Both the position numbers and the translations under genes were made by a program. Shown piece after piece: positions 32,669 to 43,275 of a stretch of 64,000 nucleotides of DNA. The DNA is taken from contig OX439038.1 in assembly GCA_949317995.1 (NCBI GenBank), forward strand, positions 4,358,001 through 4,422,000, given 5' to 3'. Position 1 is the stretch's first letter. Every line of letters starts with the position of its first letter. Below the pieces are notes generated by a model, which saw only the letters and a program-made list of their open reading frames with translations, was not told the origin of the DNA and did not search any database. This DNA is from Acholoe squamosa (lineage: Eukaryota > Annelida > Polychaeta > Phyllodocida > Polynoidae).

Positions 32669-34493
32669 TAAACAACAGGTGATAACATAGGTATATAAAT
32701 ACCCTATGTGCTTCCCACTGCTGTTGTAGGTAAACATGAACCTAGCTACCAATTGTCCAGGCCAATTATGATTATTAATAAGATTATTTCTTTGATAAAT
32801 CTATTCTCCCTGCATGAACGTCTAGAGCACCCTCTACACGCCTAAAACTCCTAGCGTACAAGTTGTATACTGCTAGCTTGGGATTCCCCCCATGTGACCT
32901 ATGACGTTACCCGTACACGTTGATGTACGCGTTCACATCTTAACCTCCCTATTATGTATGTGCAAACGACCGCCTACATGTGCCACCCTTTTCATGGGGG
33001 AATAAGGATGACTCTTTGTAGTAAATGACAATCTGGTTGAAGTCCTGCCCCCCCCCCATTCAGAAATGCCTCCTTTCCCCATACATCGTAAACAAAGCTT
33101 TGTGAGTGCCCTCCCCGTTCCTGGGTGTTCACTCTAGAATATATGTTAGAATATGGCGAGACTGACCTGATATCCGCCCCAAATTTCCCAAAAATGTCTA
33201 AGTTCAATTTGACCTCGAAAAGTTATATACACAGATTGCACCCAAAATGTTAAAACAGTGGTTATTATGCTCTCATAACGCACGGTAAAATCAGGGCATA
33301 ACAGTAAGGGAGGTACCAGAATCGTGGTATAATCTATTTTATGAGGTACCTATGATACTTTGTCCTTGGTATATTTTACATGAGAGCCTATTCGTTGTGT
33401 ATGGGTTGCCTAAGCTTCTTTACCTTTGTCCATATTCTACAGTAAAATCTAATTGGTGTATATTAGATGAATAGTTTTTTCCCCTTTTATTTTTATTTTC
33501 CCAGCGTGCTAGGAGTATTGAAAATGTATATAAGGTGTCAGGAGGGTGATTCTTAAAGAATCACGATATAGAATTACAATTTTCGTCAGGACACAAATGT
33601 TATCAAATCAAGGCATATCAAGCTTATAATTGACATTTCTGCATACTATCCGCATAAAATGGGTATGTGTTACACTGGAAATGTATACAAATTTCAAAAT
33701 ATGGCTATCTTCTGTGTCTAAAATGATTGTTGCTAAATACATGACATGGCCACAAAAGGATCGTCAGTTTTTTAGAATTGCCCTCCAGATGTACTTTACC
33801 CATGTGTTACAGGAGTGTATTGAATGTCGTTAATCTATATTTGGGTCAGCATGATGCATGAACATACACTCACGATGCATCATTGCACTGAAAACCTGGA
33901 GAGTCTGAAAGTTATCGACTTTAGGTCCTCAGATTGACAATACCTAACTTAAAATCTACAACTTTAGCTGGTCAAAATTACGCCTTTAGGTCGTCAACCT
34001 TATGACCCAATTCTTCACTTTGTATTGTTAGTATTGTCATACTGACGACTTAGGTCGTCACAATAACGACCGTAAGTCGTCATTTTGATGACTGAAAGGC
34101 CTGATGCATTGAACTTCATACAATTACTATGGGATCTCAGGGATAACAATCAACAACCGAATGAGCCGGCCCCTCTGTTTCTGATGTGCAGCTGTCTTAT
34201 CATATCATATTCTTTCTATTTATTTCTATGAAGTACTAGCGAGACTGCTTGCCAGCACTTCATTGCAGCATCATGCCCTTCCAATTGGTGCATCACGATG
34301 ACCAACAATCCGCATGATGCATTGATGCATGAGCAGTCCATAAAGGGTTAAATGATATCACGTGTGTCCTGATAAAGGTAACATGAAGCCACACCAACAT
34401 GTATTGAATGTAGACTGATAACTAGTGATAACAAAGTACCGTATCGTTGTGTTAAAGTGCCAGTATTTGATATGGCGCCGCTCTTGTATAAGT

Positions 34494-34494
<1 letters not shown>
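32669..34494. other. Intergenic region
   Basis: No gene recognised. A patch at 33.93-34.09 kb repeats the words TTTAGGTCGTCA, CTTAGGTCGTCA and GTAAGTCGTCA. GATGCATCAT and CATGATGCAT words at 33850-33885 and 34270-34335 sit on either side, perhaps subterminal repeats of a small element. Confidence 0.35.

Positions 34495-34552
<58 letters not shown>
34495..34552. repeat. (TA)n microsatellite
   Basis: An uninterrupted run of about 29 TA dinucleotides. Confidence 0.95.
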
Positions 34553-34553
<1 letters not shown>

Positions 34554-35454
34554 TGTCTGGGGTGAGGAGATGCTGAAATTTATGCCATGGCGAATATTGA
34601 CGACACTATAGATTAGTACTACTTACGCTGTATTCAATGAGGGGGGTGGAATACGATCCTCGCATATTCCGCGGCGCCATTTTGAAATTTATACAGAGCT
34701 AATTAGTTTCATATTTAGGTATGGTTATTAGAAGTTTTATGCAAAAAAAGAATGATTGAACTAGTTAAATAATATGTTATGAATGGTTTAAGGTATATCG
34801 AAGTATTAGCGCCATGTAAAAAAAGAAGATATTGCCCTGCGCAAGGAACATTTATATCGAAAATAAAAGTAGCGGCTAGCTCCGTATCACATGACCTACT
34901 TCGTCAAGCAAGGTGTCATGGCAGATGAAAACAGAACGGGACGGCTCGACACATTGAAAAACAGTAAATATGGTTGTGTTTCTTGATTTTAAAGCAAATT
35001 CATCTGTAGGGCCATGGCATAAATACAAATGTCAACTCACAGTTAATAATTTAGGATCGTAATCTCAGGCTGGATAGCCGGTCCTCCCAGGCATCGGGGC
35101 AACCAGAAGGGGGGACACCTAATGGTGCCCCGCTGCGCCCTTCCAGTAGCCACCCGTCAGTCAAGTGCCAGATTTCTTCCAAACACCGCCTTTAATACCC
35201 TCCTTCAACCCAGTGCCTTCACTCATGACGTCACACCGACATCGTCTCCAAATAAGGACTGCTGCCGCTTCCCAGCGCGCCCCCAGTGTCTGGCCGTGAC
35301 ACTAAGGGCTCAGTGTCCCCACAGGATCTCTGTTTACCCCGCCAGATCTGTCGCTGTCACAATATATGAGACTGTCAATGTATATACCCGGGAGGATTGT
35401 CTCTAAAATGGATGCAGCCAGGGCATTGTCTAATCATTTATCCATGTAAGCATA
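34553..35454. other. Intergenic region
   Basis: No gene recognised. A GC-richer stretch at 35060-35400 has an open plus-strand frame of 94 codons (35122-35406) without domain features; I do not call it a gene. Confidence 0.35.
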
Positions 35455-35840
35455 CATACGAATGAGAGCTCCAGTGGCATTGCCAGCATCAGTGATGCCC
35501 CAGGGGCGTGGGTGGCATATGTGATGCCAACGGGGCATACTGTAGGCATCTGTATGCCCTGGTGACATTCTCAAACCCTCTGTCCAGAAATGATGACAGC
35601 ATGCCCCAGGGGTATTACTTGTGCCGTCAATGCCCTCATGGGCCTCAACTGCACTCATCTAGGCTAAATATGATTACGGCATGCCCCAAGGGCATAGATT
35701 AGCATTGATAAATTGCTGATTTCTAGAGGCCCAGCAATATGCCCTCAGAGCATGCATGATTCCTTGCGGCAGTCCTGAAAATATATGTGTCACCATAGCG
35801 GGCGGCGCTGAATGCCCCCAGGGCATAGACCGATGTAACA
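35455..35840. repeat. Cluster of palindromic ATGCCCC/GGGGCAT motifs
   Basis: At least eight imperfect palindromes of the type ATGCCCCAGGGGCAT occur in about 390 bp (for example near 35495, 35530, 35550, 35600, 35630, 35683, 35740 and 35812). Two of them lie in longer units that both contain CTAAATATGATTACGGC- or CAGAAATGATGACAGC-like lead-ins. It looks like a decayed tandem array of hairpins. Confidence 0.5.
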
Positions 35841-37107
35841 AGTTGTATCCTGCTGGTGGTTACGTCTTTTGGGGAGAAGCGCTAACGTGGCGCCATTTTC
35901 GCTTGTAAAATATGAGCAGTAGACTTTCACATTCCCACCGGAACCACTGACACACTTCCGATCATACCGTTTCTCCCCGAAAGGGTTCACGCCTGCGGGT
36001 TGCACTCTGTGCTGCCACCTACAGGATCAGGGTAGTATGGCTCTGATGTTAAGGCTGCAGGACACTAATTATTTTCTCACTGTTGGCTTATATAGCATAT
36101 GGGCGACAATAAAATATCTGTGCGAATTTCTGGGCTCAACCACTGTTATTTTCTTGTAGGCACACATTTTCCCCATCAATTTAGGGCCATGAGATGTGGT
36201 ACAATGTAATTAACTTCTCCGCTATCAGCCATAGAGTGTGGGAATGATTTCAATAAATTCTCTAATTAAATAGAGTGCACCCCCCCTCAACTTACCATCA
36301 AATATCAGCCTAAATAACCCTCAAATTAATTAATATACACCCTAAGGATTAATTTGATACCTGGTTTGCCTACCCACTGTCAGACTTTAGACCAATAATC
36401 ATTGTACAACACCCTTCAGTGTGGACCTACAAAGTGTCTCCTGCTGCCACCTCCCGTCAATTGGTGTTCTGCAACCTTAACGGCATGTAACTGTTCTCTT
36501 TATAGGTCATAGTTACAGCTGTACTCTCATTGGGGTGGGCTGAGAGTTACAGCCAGAAGTGTCTAATATCTACTGGTTTGCAATGTAAAACCTATCAATC
36601 AATGGTAGTTATCAATGTCTCTAGACGAATCATGAGTGCCTGTGAGTGGCTGACCAATCTCGATTGGATGGGAAGATATGAACGAGTAGGTAATTGTAGC
36701 CATTTAGACCAAATAAAGCATGTTCTTAAAGGCTTTTTAAGAAGCCATAGGTCTATATGTACTACCCTGATCTAAGTTACAAAATACGTAGAAATAAGAA
36801 AGAAATGGTAAAATGTGGAAACATAAAAAGTTCAGGGATGTTCCTAAAATGTTGGCTGTGAAATATCAGGTCAGGACATGTCATATTTAGGTCATGGGAA
36901 CGAGGAAAACAAGCCAAATAAATTTAACTTCAAGGTCTGATCCAACCAGAAATAAAACAATTTTGTTTCCTATTTGTTCCTTTGCTTACTCGAAAATGCT
37001 ATCAACCATACAGTTTTCTATTGATTCTTTTTAAACTGTTTTTATTGTAAAGGTTTAATTTTTACACCAAACACAAATTTTAATTCAACAAAGTATTAGA
37101 CACAAAC
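35841..37107. other. Intergenic region
   Basis: No gene recognised. An 81-codon plus-strand frame at 36530-36775 has no supporting features. Confidence 0.35.
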
Positions 37108-37690
37108 TACAATGCCTGAATGCAGCCATTGTCCGTCATGATGGCTGAATGCAGTCATGGCCGTCATGATGGCTGAATGCAGCCATGGCCCTCATAATAC
37201 CTGAATGCAGCCATTGGCCGTCATGATGGCTGATGCAGCCATGGCCATCATGATGGCTGAATGCAGCCAAGGCTGTCATGATGGCTGAATGCAGCCATTG
37301 GCCGCCATGATGCCTGATGCAGCCATTGGCCGCCATGATGCCTGATGCAGCCATGGCCATCATGATGGCTTAATGCAGCCAAGGCTGTCATAATGCATGA
37401 ATGCAGCCATTGGCCGCCATGATGCCTGATGCAGCCATGGCCGTCATGATGGTTGAATGCAGCCATGGCCATCATGATGGCTGAATGCAGCCATAGCCGT
37501 CATGATGGCTGAATGCAGTCATGGCCATCATGATGGCTGAATGCAGCCATAGCCGTCATGATGGCTGAATGCAGTCATGGCCGTCATGATGGCTGAATGC
37601 AGCCATAGCCGTCATGATGGCTGAATGCAGCCATGGCCGTCATGATGCATGAATGCAGCCATGGCTGTCATGATGCCTGAATGCAGCCAT
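37108..37690. repeat. ~28-bp minisatellite
   Basis: Roughly twenty tandem units of TGAATGCAGCCATGGCCGTC followed by ATGATGGC, with variants of 27-30 bp. It abuts the palindrome and the viral remnant on its right. The direct adjacency and variable unit rule out a CRISPR-like array. Confidence 0.9.
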
Positions 37691-37699
37691 GAGTAGTAT

Positions 37700-37745
37700 A
37701 ATATTAGGTCTTCTTAAAATAATTATTTTAAGAAGACCTAATATT
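37700..37745. repeat. 46-bp perfect palindrome at the edge of the viral remnant
   Basis: The sequence is exactly self-complementary about the centre 37722/37723; each half is AATATTAGGTCTTCTTAAAA plus TAA. It lies between the minisatellite and the first viral gene. Confidence 0.85.
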
Positions 37746-37919
37746 CTGAAAAATTTAGATTATTTAAAAAGGAGGTCGATTATAAATAATATCCTATACC
37801 ATGTATATGTTAAATGGAATAAAGCATGCATATGTTAAATGGAAAGATTATGTGATAAAGTGAAATAAAAAGAAGAATCAAGATTTCATTTTTATTGTTT
37901 CTTTTATTCAAAAACAATA

Positions 37920-38351
37920 TCATTTATCAGTTGATCCAAAACCATTGTCACCTCGCATGGTTTCATTAAGGATATCACATTCTTGAATGACAGGCATGTA
38001 AATTTTTTCCAATACCATTTGTGCTATCCTGTCTCCTTGAGTTATTTTATATTCTTTTTCTCCGAAATTAAAGAGAATGACTCCTACATTACCTCTATAA
38101 TCTCTATCTATGACTCCAGCACCTACATCGATGAAATATTTTAGCGTAAGTCCTGATCTCGGAGCCACACGAGCATAGCAACCAGGAGGTATGTCCAGTG
38201 CAATATCTGTTTTTATTAATTCTTTACTTTTAGGAGGGATGATATAGTCATAGGCACTATATAAATCAAGTCCTGCTGCATCACTTGAAGCACGAGTTGG
38301 AGTGAAAGCTCTTGGAGATATTTTCATGAACTTTAATAGAGACATCTTCAA
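37920..38351 (-). CDS. dut: dUTPase (trimeric, all five motifs)
   Basis: 143 residues, the usual subunit length. It would hydrolyse dUTP to dUMP and pyrophosphate, keeping uracil out of DNA. The motifs are complete: DAAGLDLYS (motif 1), PRSGL (2), GVIDRDYRGNVGV (3, with the catalytic Asp), GDRIAQMVL (4) and the glycine-rich tail RGDNGFGST (5). On the minus strand, AATAAA signals lie shortly after the stop (around 37890-37905). It is the best-preserved viral gene here. A host origin is possible, but its position next to a degenerate paralogue and other minus-strand viral genes favours a viral gene. dUTPase is a known accessory gene in many DNA viruses. Confidence 0.9.
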   Translation of the reverse strand: MKMSLLKFMKISPRAFTPTRASSDAAGLDLYSAYDYIIPPKSKELIKTDIALDIPPGCYARVAPRSGLTLKYFIDVGAGVIDRDYRGNVGVILFNFGEKEYKITQGDRIAQMVLEKIYMPVIQECDILNETMRGDNGFGSTDK

Positions 38352-38426
38352 TGAGATGACAGTATACTAACTGATTATTTCTTGTTGACAGTGCACAAAA
38401 CTCATTTCACTTGCTGTTTATGCTAT

Positions 38427-39002
38427 TCACAGAGATGTTTGCGAAGAAGTTGTCTTTACTTGAAGAGGACTCCAGTTGTCTTTACTTGAAGAGGACTCCA
38501 TCATCTTTTTTATCTGATTAGCACCTTTCAGGAACCGATGCTCTTCTTCATATATCTGATTACCTATTTTGTTGTAAGCTGCATCATAACTTTCTTGATC
38601 TTCAGGGGTTCTTTCCAGCTTGTAACATTGTTTCAATTTTGAAGTGCATATTTTTTGTAATATAAGCTGTGCAACGGCTTCTCCTTTCTTTATTGTGGCT
38701 TCTTTCTCTTCTTTTTCATTAAAATTGTGCAACATAACTTTAATTTCTACTCTGTAATGAGTGTCTATTATTTTTGTTTCAACATTTACATCATTATTTC
38801 TTTTTTTGCTCAAAGGCGATATAATACCATAATAACCATATGGAACAGAAACTTGGATACCTGTTTCTATGAAACGACTTCCTTTAGGAGGGATGGTATA
38901 TTCAGATGGACTGTATAAGTTGTATCCTATAGTGTAATATTTTTGAGCAGGAGAGATTGCATTAGGATTAATTTTAACGAATTTTAAGACTGGAGTTTCC
39001 AT
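38427..39002 (-). CDS. Degenerate dUTPase-like protein
   Basis: 191 residues with the dUTPase fold pattern (LKFVKINPNA at the N terminus, YNLYSPSEYTIPPKG, then IIDTHYRVEIKVMLHNF and GEAVAQLILQKI) but without the catalytic residues. Motif 1 lacks the Asp, motif 2 reads SPLSKKR, and the glycine-rich motif 5 is absent. It is replaced by a charged C-terminal extension of about 80 residues. A short direct repeat encodes part of the tail (two copies of TTGTCTTTACTTGAAGAGGA at about 38450-38490). It lies 75 bp upstream of the intact dUTPase and probably arose by tandem duplication. By analogy with dUTPase-related proteins of other DNA viruses it may have a non-enzymatic role (inference). Confidence 0.7.
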   Translation of the reverse strand: METPVLKFVKINPNAISPAQKYYTIGYNLYSPSEYTIPPKGSRFIETGIQVSVPYGYYGIISPLSKKRNNDVNVETKIIDTHYRVEIKVMLHNFNEKEEKEATIKKGEAVAQLILQKICTSKLKQCYKLERTPEDQESYDAAYNKIGNQIYEEEHRFLKGANQIKKMMESSSSKDNWSPLQVKTTSSQTSL

Positions 39003-39236
39003 TTTTCAAGACGATGAAGTACTATCTTCTTTCTCTTCCTTTTTTGATGTATGTTTTATGTTGTTCTTCAATGATTGAGTACTATGTATATATGCTATTC
39101 TCATGATATCTCAATCAGGTTATATGAACAAAGAACAAAACAAATTATATGATATATTTATATGTTTATTTTTTTATTCGTTTACAAAAATTAGGTTTCT
39201 GTTGCTCTTTTCTTTGTTGTTTTCTTGGTTGGTTAG

Positions 39237-39833
39237 TTAGTTTCCCGTTCTTTTATCAAATTCTAAGAACAGAAGCTTCAAAACATCATTTCTTTCCATT
39301 TCAAACAAAGCTTTCATTAGTTGATGAGTGGCACTGTTCTTTGATCTTTGCCACATCTTTAAGACATTAAAAGTTAAATGTTTTATGTCTTGTTCTGGTT
39401 GAGAGGATATGGTTTTTATTTCATCCAGCGTGATGTGCAGATATATAGCCACATTCTTCCAATCTCTTGACAGTCTTTCACTTAGTACAATGAAGAACAT
39501 TTGGACAGCAGTTCACTCATCACTATGTTCTTCTAATTTTTTTTCTTTGAAGAATTCTTCTGTGAATTCAACCAAGTCCATTCGTTGGTTTTCCTTGAAA
39601 CTCATTATCAGTTCTTCAGTTCTTAAGTAGAAAGGAACTCCTCTCCACCACTTGTTCTGCATTTCAAGACCCATGGTTGTAGTGGTTTTAGTTTTGTTCA
39701 TGTTTTCAAGTTTTGTACGAGGTATTCCAAGATGTACACCTAGTTTCATCCATTCATATCCTAACAAGACTGAAATCTTTTGAAGAAATAGATCAGAGTA
39801 ACCTAAATCTTCTTCGAAATAGTAAGACGGCAA
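39237..39833 (-). pseudogene. Tandem death-fold protein, interrupted by an in-frame TGA
   Basis: Two open stretches in the same frame, 39516-39833 and 39237-39500, are separated only by a TGA at 39513-39515 and four codons. Each half looks like a death-domain fold, with features such as LGYEWMKLGVHLGIPRTKLE in the first and LSRDWKNVAIYLHITLDEI in the second. The second half is the clearer match. Death domains mediate homotypic assembly in apoptosis and innate immune signalling. Viruses sometimes carry such modules, so a host-interaction role is plausible but inferred. With the stop, only the N-terminal half would be made from the first ATG. The region upstream has a long T-run (39840-39856). 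Confidence 0.6.
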
Positions 39834-40239
39834 AGGCTTTTTTTTTTTTTTTTTTTCTTACTGCAACAAGAGCAACAATATGTAAATGTAAGTGAAAAGT
39901 GCTGTTGTGTATTTGTCTAAGGAAAAATACATGTATACATGAGCAGTTTAAAAGATATGTCCTATTTCATATAGGTTTACACTGTTTTCTGTTTTATCTC
40001 AAAGACATAAACTTGATGTGACCATCAAGCAAGACGTATCTTATGTAGATGTATACATATTATAAGAACGCATAAGAATATGACATATAACACAACAGGA
40101 TCTGGTATGAAAGCATTGCTCAGTCCTGACATGAGACAGTAAGCGAACAGCATCTTAATTTTAGTAGCTTATTTTTTATATTTTTTTCACATATCTCAGC
40201 TTGATTAAGGAACGGGTATTTCAGGGGGCTGTTTTTCCT
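39834..40239. other. Viral intergenic sequence left of the Harbinger element
   Basis: AT-rich, no gene. It contains CCTGACATGAGACA at 40125-40138 preceded by AGAATATGACATATAACA. A similar ordered pair of words lies right of the Harbinger element at about 49984-50030. Confidence 0.4.
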
Positions 40240-40340
40240 CGTTCGGCGGAGGGTCCGCATTTAATATGCGGGGGCCATATTTAATCAACGCGGCGTTAGG
40301 TGTTTAAGCTCAAAAATATGATCAAATATAATTACCAATA

Positions 40341-40385
40341 CGGACTTCCGCGTTCAAACGCGGACCTCCGTGTTCAAACACGGAT
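40341..40385. repeat. Left subterminal CGCGGAC repeats of the Harbinger element
   Basis: Several copies of words related to CGCGGACCTCCGTGTTCA in both orientations, with another at about 40504. They are probably binding sites for the element's own DNA-binding protein (inference). Confidence 0.5.
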
Positions 40386-40565
40386 TTTTCCTGTTTTTCC
40401 TCATTTCATGGAGGCAAATATTCTGCTCCTTTTTTAGGTTTCTGTGGGTTTTACACGGGGGGGTAGGTGGGTAGGATAAGTAATATATATATCAAATTAC
40501 AGCTCAACGCGGACCTTTTTCCTCCGTTTTCACCCCCGTATTTTATTATAATATAAATTAATTAA

Positions 40566-40988
40566 ATGAAAACAGGTCATGACCTCGACCTTGACCTTCA
40601 TAGGGCGGTTGTTTTGATAGTGGTCAGAGACAGACACAGAACAGCAGTAATGGGGTTCACTGTACGAGCAAAGAGACAGTACATGAAGAGGGTAGATCCC
40701 ATGAGCTTCTTTACTGACAAGAAGTTTCAGGCTCGGTACAGGCTCAGCAAAGAAGTGGTCCGTGTGCTGATAAAAAACTTCGTGGCCACAAGAAAGAGGA
40801 AGGTGCTAAGGGGCATACATGCAGTCCCTCACAGGATACGTGTGAGTACATTCACTTCCCAGGATAAAAAAAAAATGATGCCCCAAGACCCAACCAAACC
40901 ATATGGAAATCTTAGCTATGACCCCCCACTAAGAAATATAAATTTTATATGCCCAAGGAGCCACCTGACCTAGTAAATCCTGGAATGA

Positions 40989-41046
<58 letters not shown>

Positions 41047-42662
41047 TTTCATGTGCTCCTTCTGTCACAAGAAAGTGACTTTCCTCTCTTTCTCTTCTTG
41101 CAGTTCTGTATAGCCCTGAGATATTTTGCGACAGGCGCAAACTACTCAGCAGTAGGAGACTGCCATGGGGTGTCTAAGAGCATGGTGTCTATCAGTGTAG
41201 CTGCTGTGTCTGATTACTTCCACGACCACTTGGCTGAGTACGTGCACTGGCCTGATCTGGAAACAGAAAAAAACAACAAAGCTGTTGTTTTCCTGCGCGA
41301 GAAGAAAAAACCAGGATGTTTTGGCCTGGTAGACGGGACTCATATCGCCATACACTGCCCCAGGGGTTTAACAGAAGACGAGAACCAGTACTATTGCTAC
41401 CGGGGTTACTACTCGATAAACACTATGGTAAGTCATTTTATTTTCTTGAGGAAAAAAAAACAATTTTCCTTTCTTCTCCATAATATTTTAAAGGTAATAA
41501 CGTGTAAATTCTTGATAATAATTTATGTTAAAATCAGAATAAAAACAAATTAATCTCTAAAAAAGATTTTTAATTTTCAGATAGTCTGTGACTTCGATGG
41601 TCTTATCATGCATGTCAATGCCGCTAACCCCGGTAGCTGTAATGACGTATACGTGATGAATGGGTCCCAAATAAAATATCTCGGAGAAAGACAGGACTTC
41701 AAGGGACTCTTCTTGCTCGGAGACTCCGGGTAAATATATTTCTTTTCCTTTCATAAAAATCTTTTTGCCTACTAGACCATTTACTTTCTTTTGCTTTAAT
41801 ATGAGTTTAATTGCATTTCATGTAAAATAATGGTTATGATAAAAAATAAATTTCTTTTATCTTTTTTCGTACAGATATGTCCTGACTGACTACATTTTGA
41901 CCCCGGTCAAGTTTGAGGAAACCGTAGGAGATGTGCTGTATAACCGGTGGCACAAGAGCACGAGATCTGGGGTGGAAAGAACAATTGGTCAACTCAAGCA
42001 GCGTTGGAGGTGAACAAATTTTTTATTTCTTGGAACAAAACCAAGGTTCTGCCTTTCAACCTTAAAAAGAAAGAGAACACAAGAAGTTTCCCGGATATTT
42101 TTATAAATATTCTAACCACTTATCCTATTATATATGGCACTTTGCACATGACATATCCAAATAAATATGCGTTAAACTTAATTACTTTTACTGATATCCA
42201 ACAACAACATCCAGTCACCCGTTCCTTCATATATTTCCCACATGGCTATTTATCTGTTTATGTAACTGTTTCTACCCAAAATTTTGTACCTTAAGTCACA
42301 TAACAAATTGTTTTTCAAATTTAACACAACAACTTTTTTCCTTCAGATGTCTAGACTCCAGTGGGGGGTACCTATTCCATACACCCAGGAGGGCAGGACA
42401 GATAATAGAGACCTGTGTAGCTCTCCACAATTGCGCTAAGGTGGGGAGATGTCAACTCCTGCGGGATTATCCAGCCCATGACCAGTTCAGACGTCTGCAG
42501 GAACCCATAAACCAGCCTGACAATGTGGGAGGACAAGCTCGTGTCATGTTCCACAACATGCGGGCTGAGTTCATCCGTGAGTGGTTCCGGCCGGAATTGG
42601 AGCCAGCTCGCGCTAGGGCTGCAGTGCAGCGTTTGGCTTTGCAGCGCTTGCCAGTGCGCTAG
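40566..42662 (+). CDS. PIF/Harbinger (HARBI1-type) DDE transposase, 5 exons
   Basis: Exons 40566-40841, 41104-41427, 41581-41729, 41875-42009 and 42347-42662 have GT-AG boundaries and join in phase to 399 codons plus TAG. The protein carries the family landmarks: a helix-turn-helix-like region (ATGANYSAVGDCHGVSKSMV), first catalytic Asp in GLVDGTHIAI, second Asp in NPGSCNDVYVM with LLGDSGY after it, and the Glu in SGVERTIGQLKQRWR. It ends with the usual LHN-containing helix (ETCVALHNCAK). All catalytic residues are present and no stop interrupts the exons, so it may be active. The true start could be the ATG at 40566 or a later in-frame one (40650). AATAAA at 42833-42838 is a good polyadenylation signal. 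A (TA)n tract lies in intron 1. Confidence 0.88.
40991..41043. repeat. (TA)n microsatellite in intron 1 of the transposase gene
   Basis: A run of about 26 TA dinucleotides between exons 1 and 2. Confidence 0.9.
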
Positions 42663-43275
42663 GGTAACCAATGTGAACAGGGATGATAGCAGTTTTATAG
42701 CACAGAATGTTTAATTGTAATTGTACTTTGGTTAAAAGACCGACCAATTAGGAGCCTCAAACTTTATGATCAATTTCAAGGATGCTGTAAATATGTGAAT
42801 TAACCTTTACTATGACAATGAATTTTTTTTCTAATAAAATGGAAAAGACAAATTATTTCTCCATGTTACCTCTATTTTTATCATGATATATGAGCAGAAA
42901 CATTAAGTACATGTACTTTCTGATAACTCAATAAAGATAACCAGCAACAAACATAAATAGTATAAAAGTAGATAAAACAAAGGAAGCATGCTCCTTATCT
43001 AAGGCACATAATGTAATACCTGAGTATTGAAATGATCACCGTAACACTGATACGCTTAGCACCCACTGATTGTTCAGTACCTGTCAATGATATGTACATT
43101 ATACAGTTAAATAACTTTCTGTTATTTCTCTTAAGAAGTTATACCTTCATCATGCTATGTCCTTAATAGCTACATCATAGAACGAAATGAAAAATAAATT
43201 GTACATAAAATACAATTCTTTTTAGCAATGACTGACTTTTCTTGGTTATATCTCGCGTTTTGACACAACAGTTTC
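42663..43275. other. Gap between the convergent Harbinger genes
   Basis: AT-rich 3' flanks of both genes. It contains the transposase polyadenylation signal. No coding sequence is supported. Confidence 0.5.

Noticed and set aside
35122..35406. Plus-strand frame of 94 codons
   Set aside because: No domain, no splice context and no paralogue in the window; length alone is not enough.
37108..37690. CRISPR-like appearance of the 28-bp repeat
   Set aside because: Units are directly adjacent without unique spacers and lie in an animal genome; it is a minisatellite.
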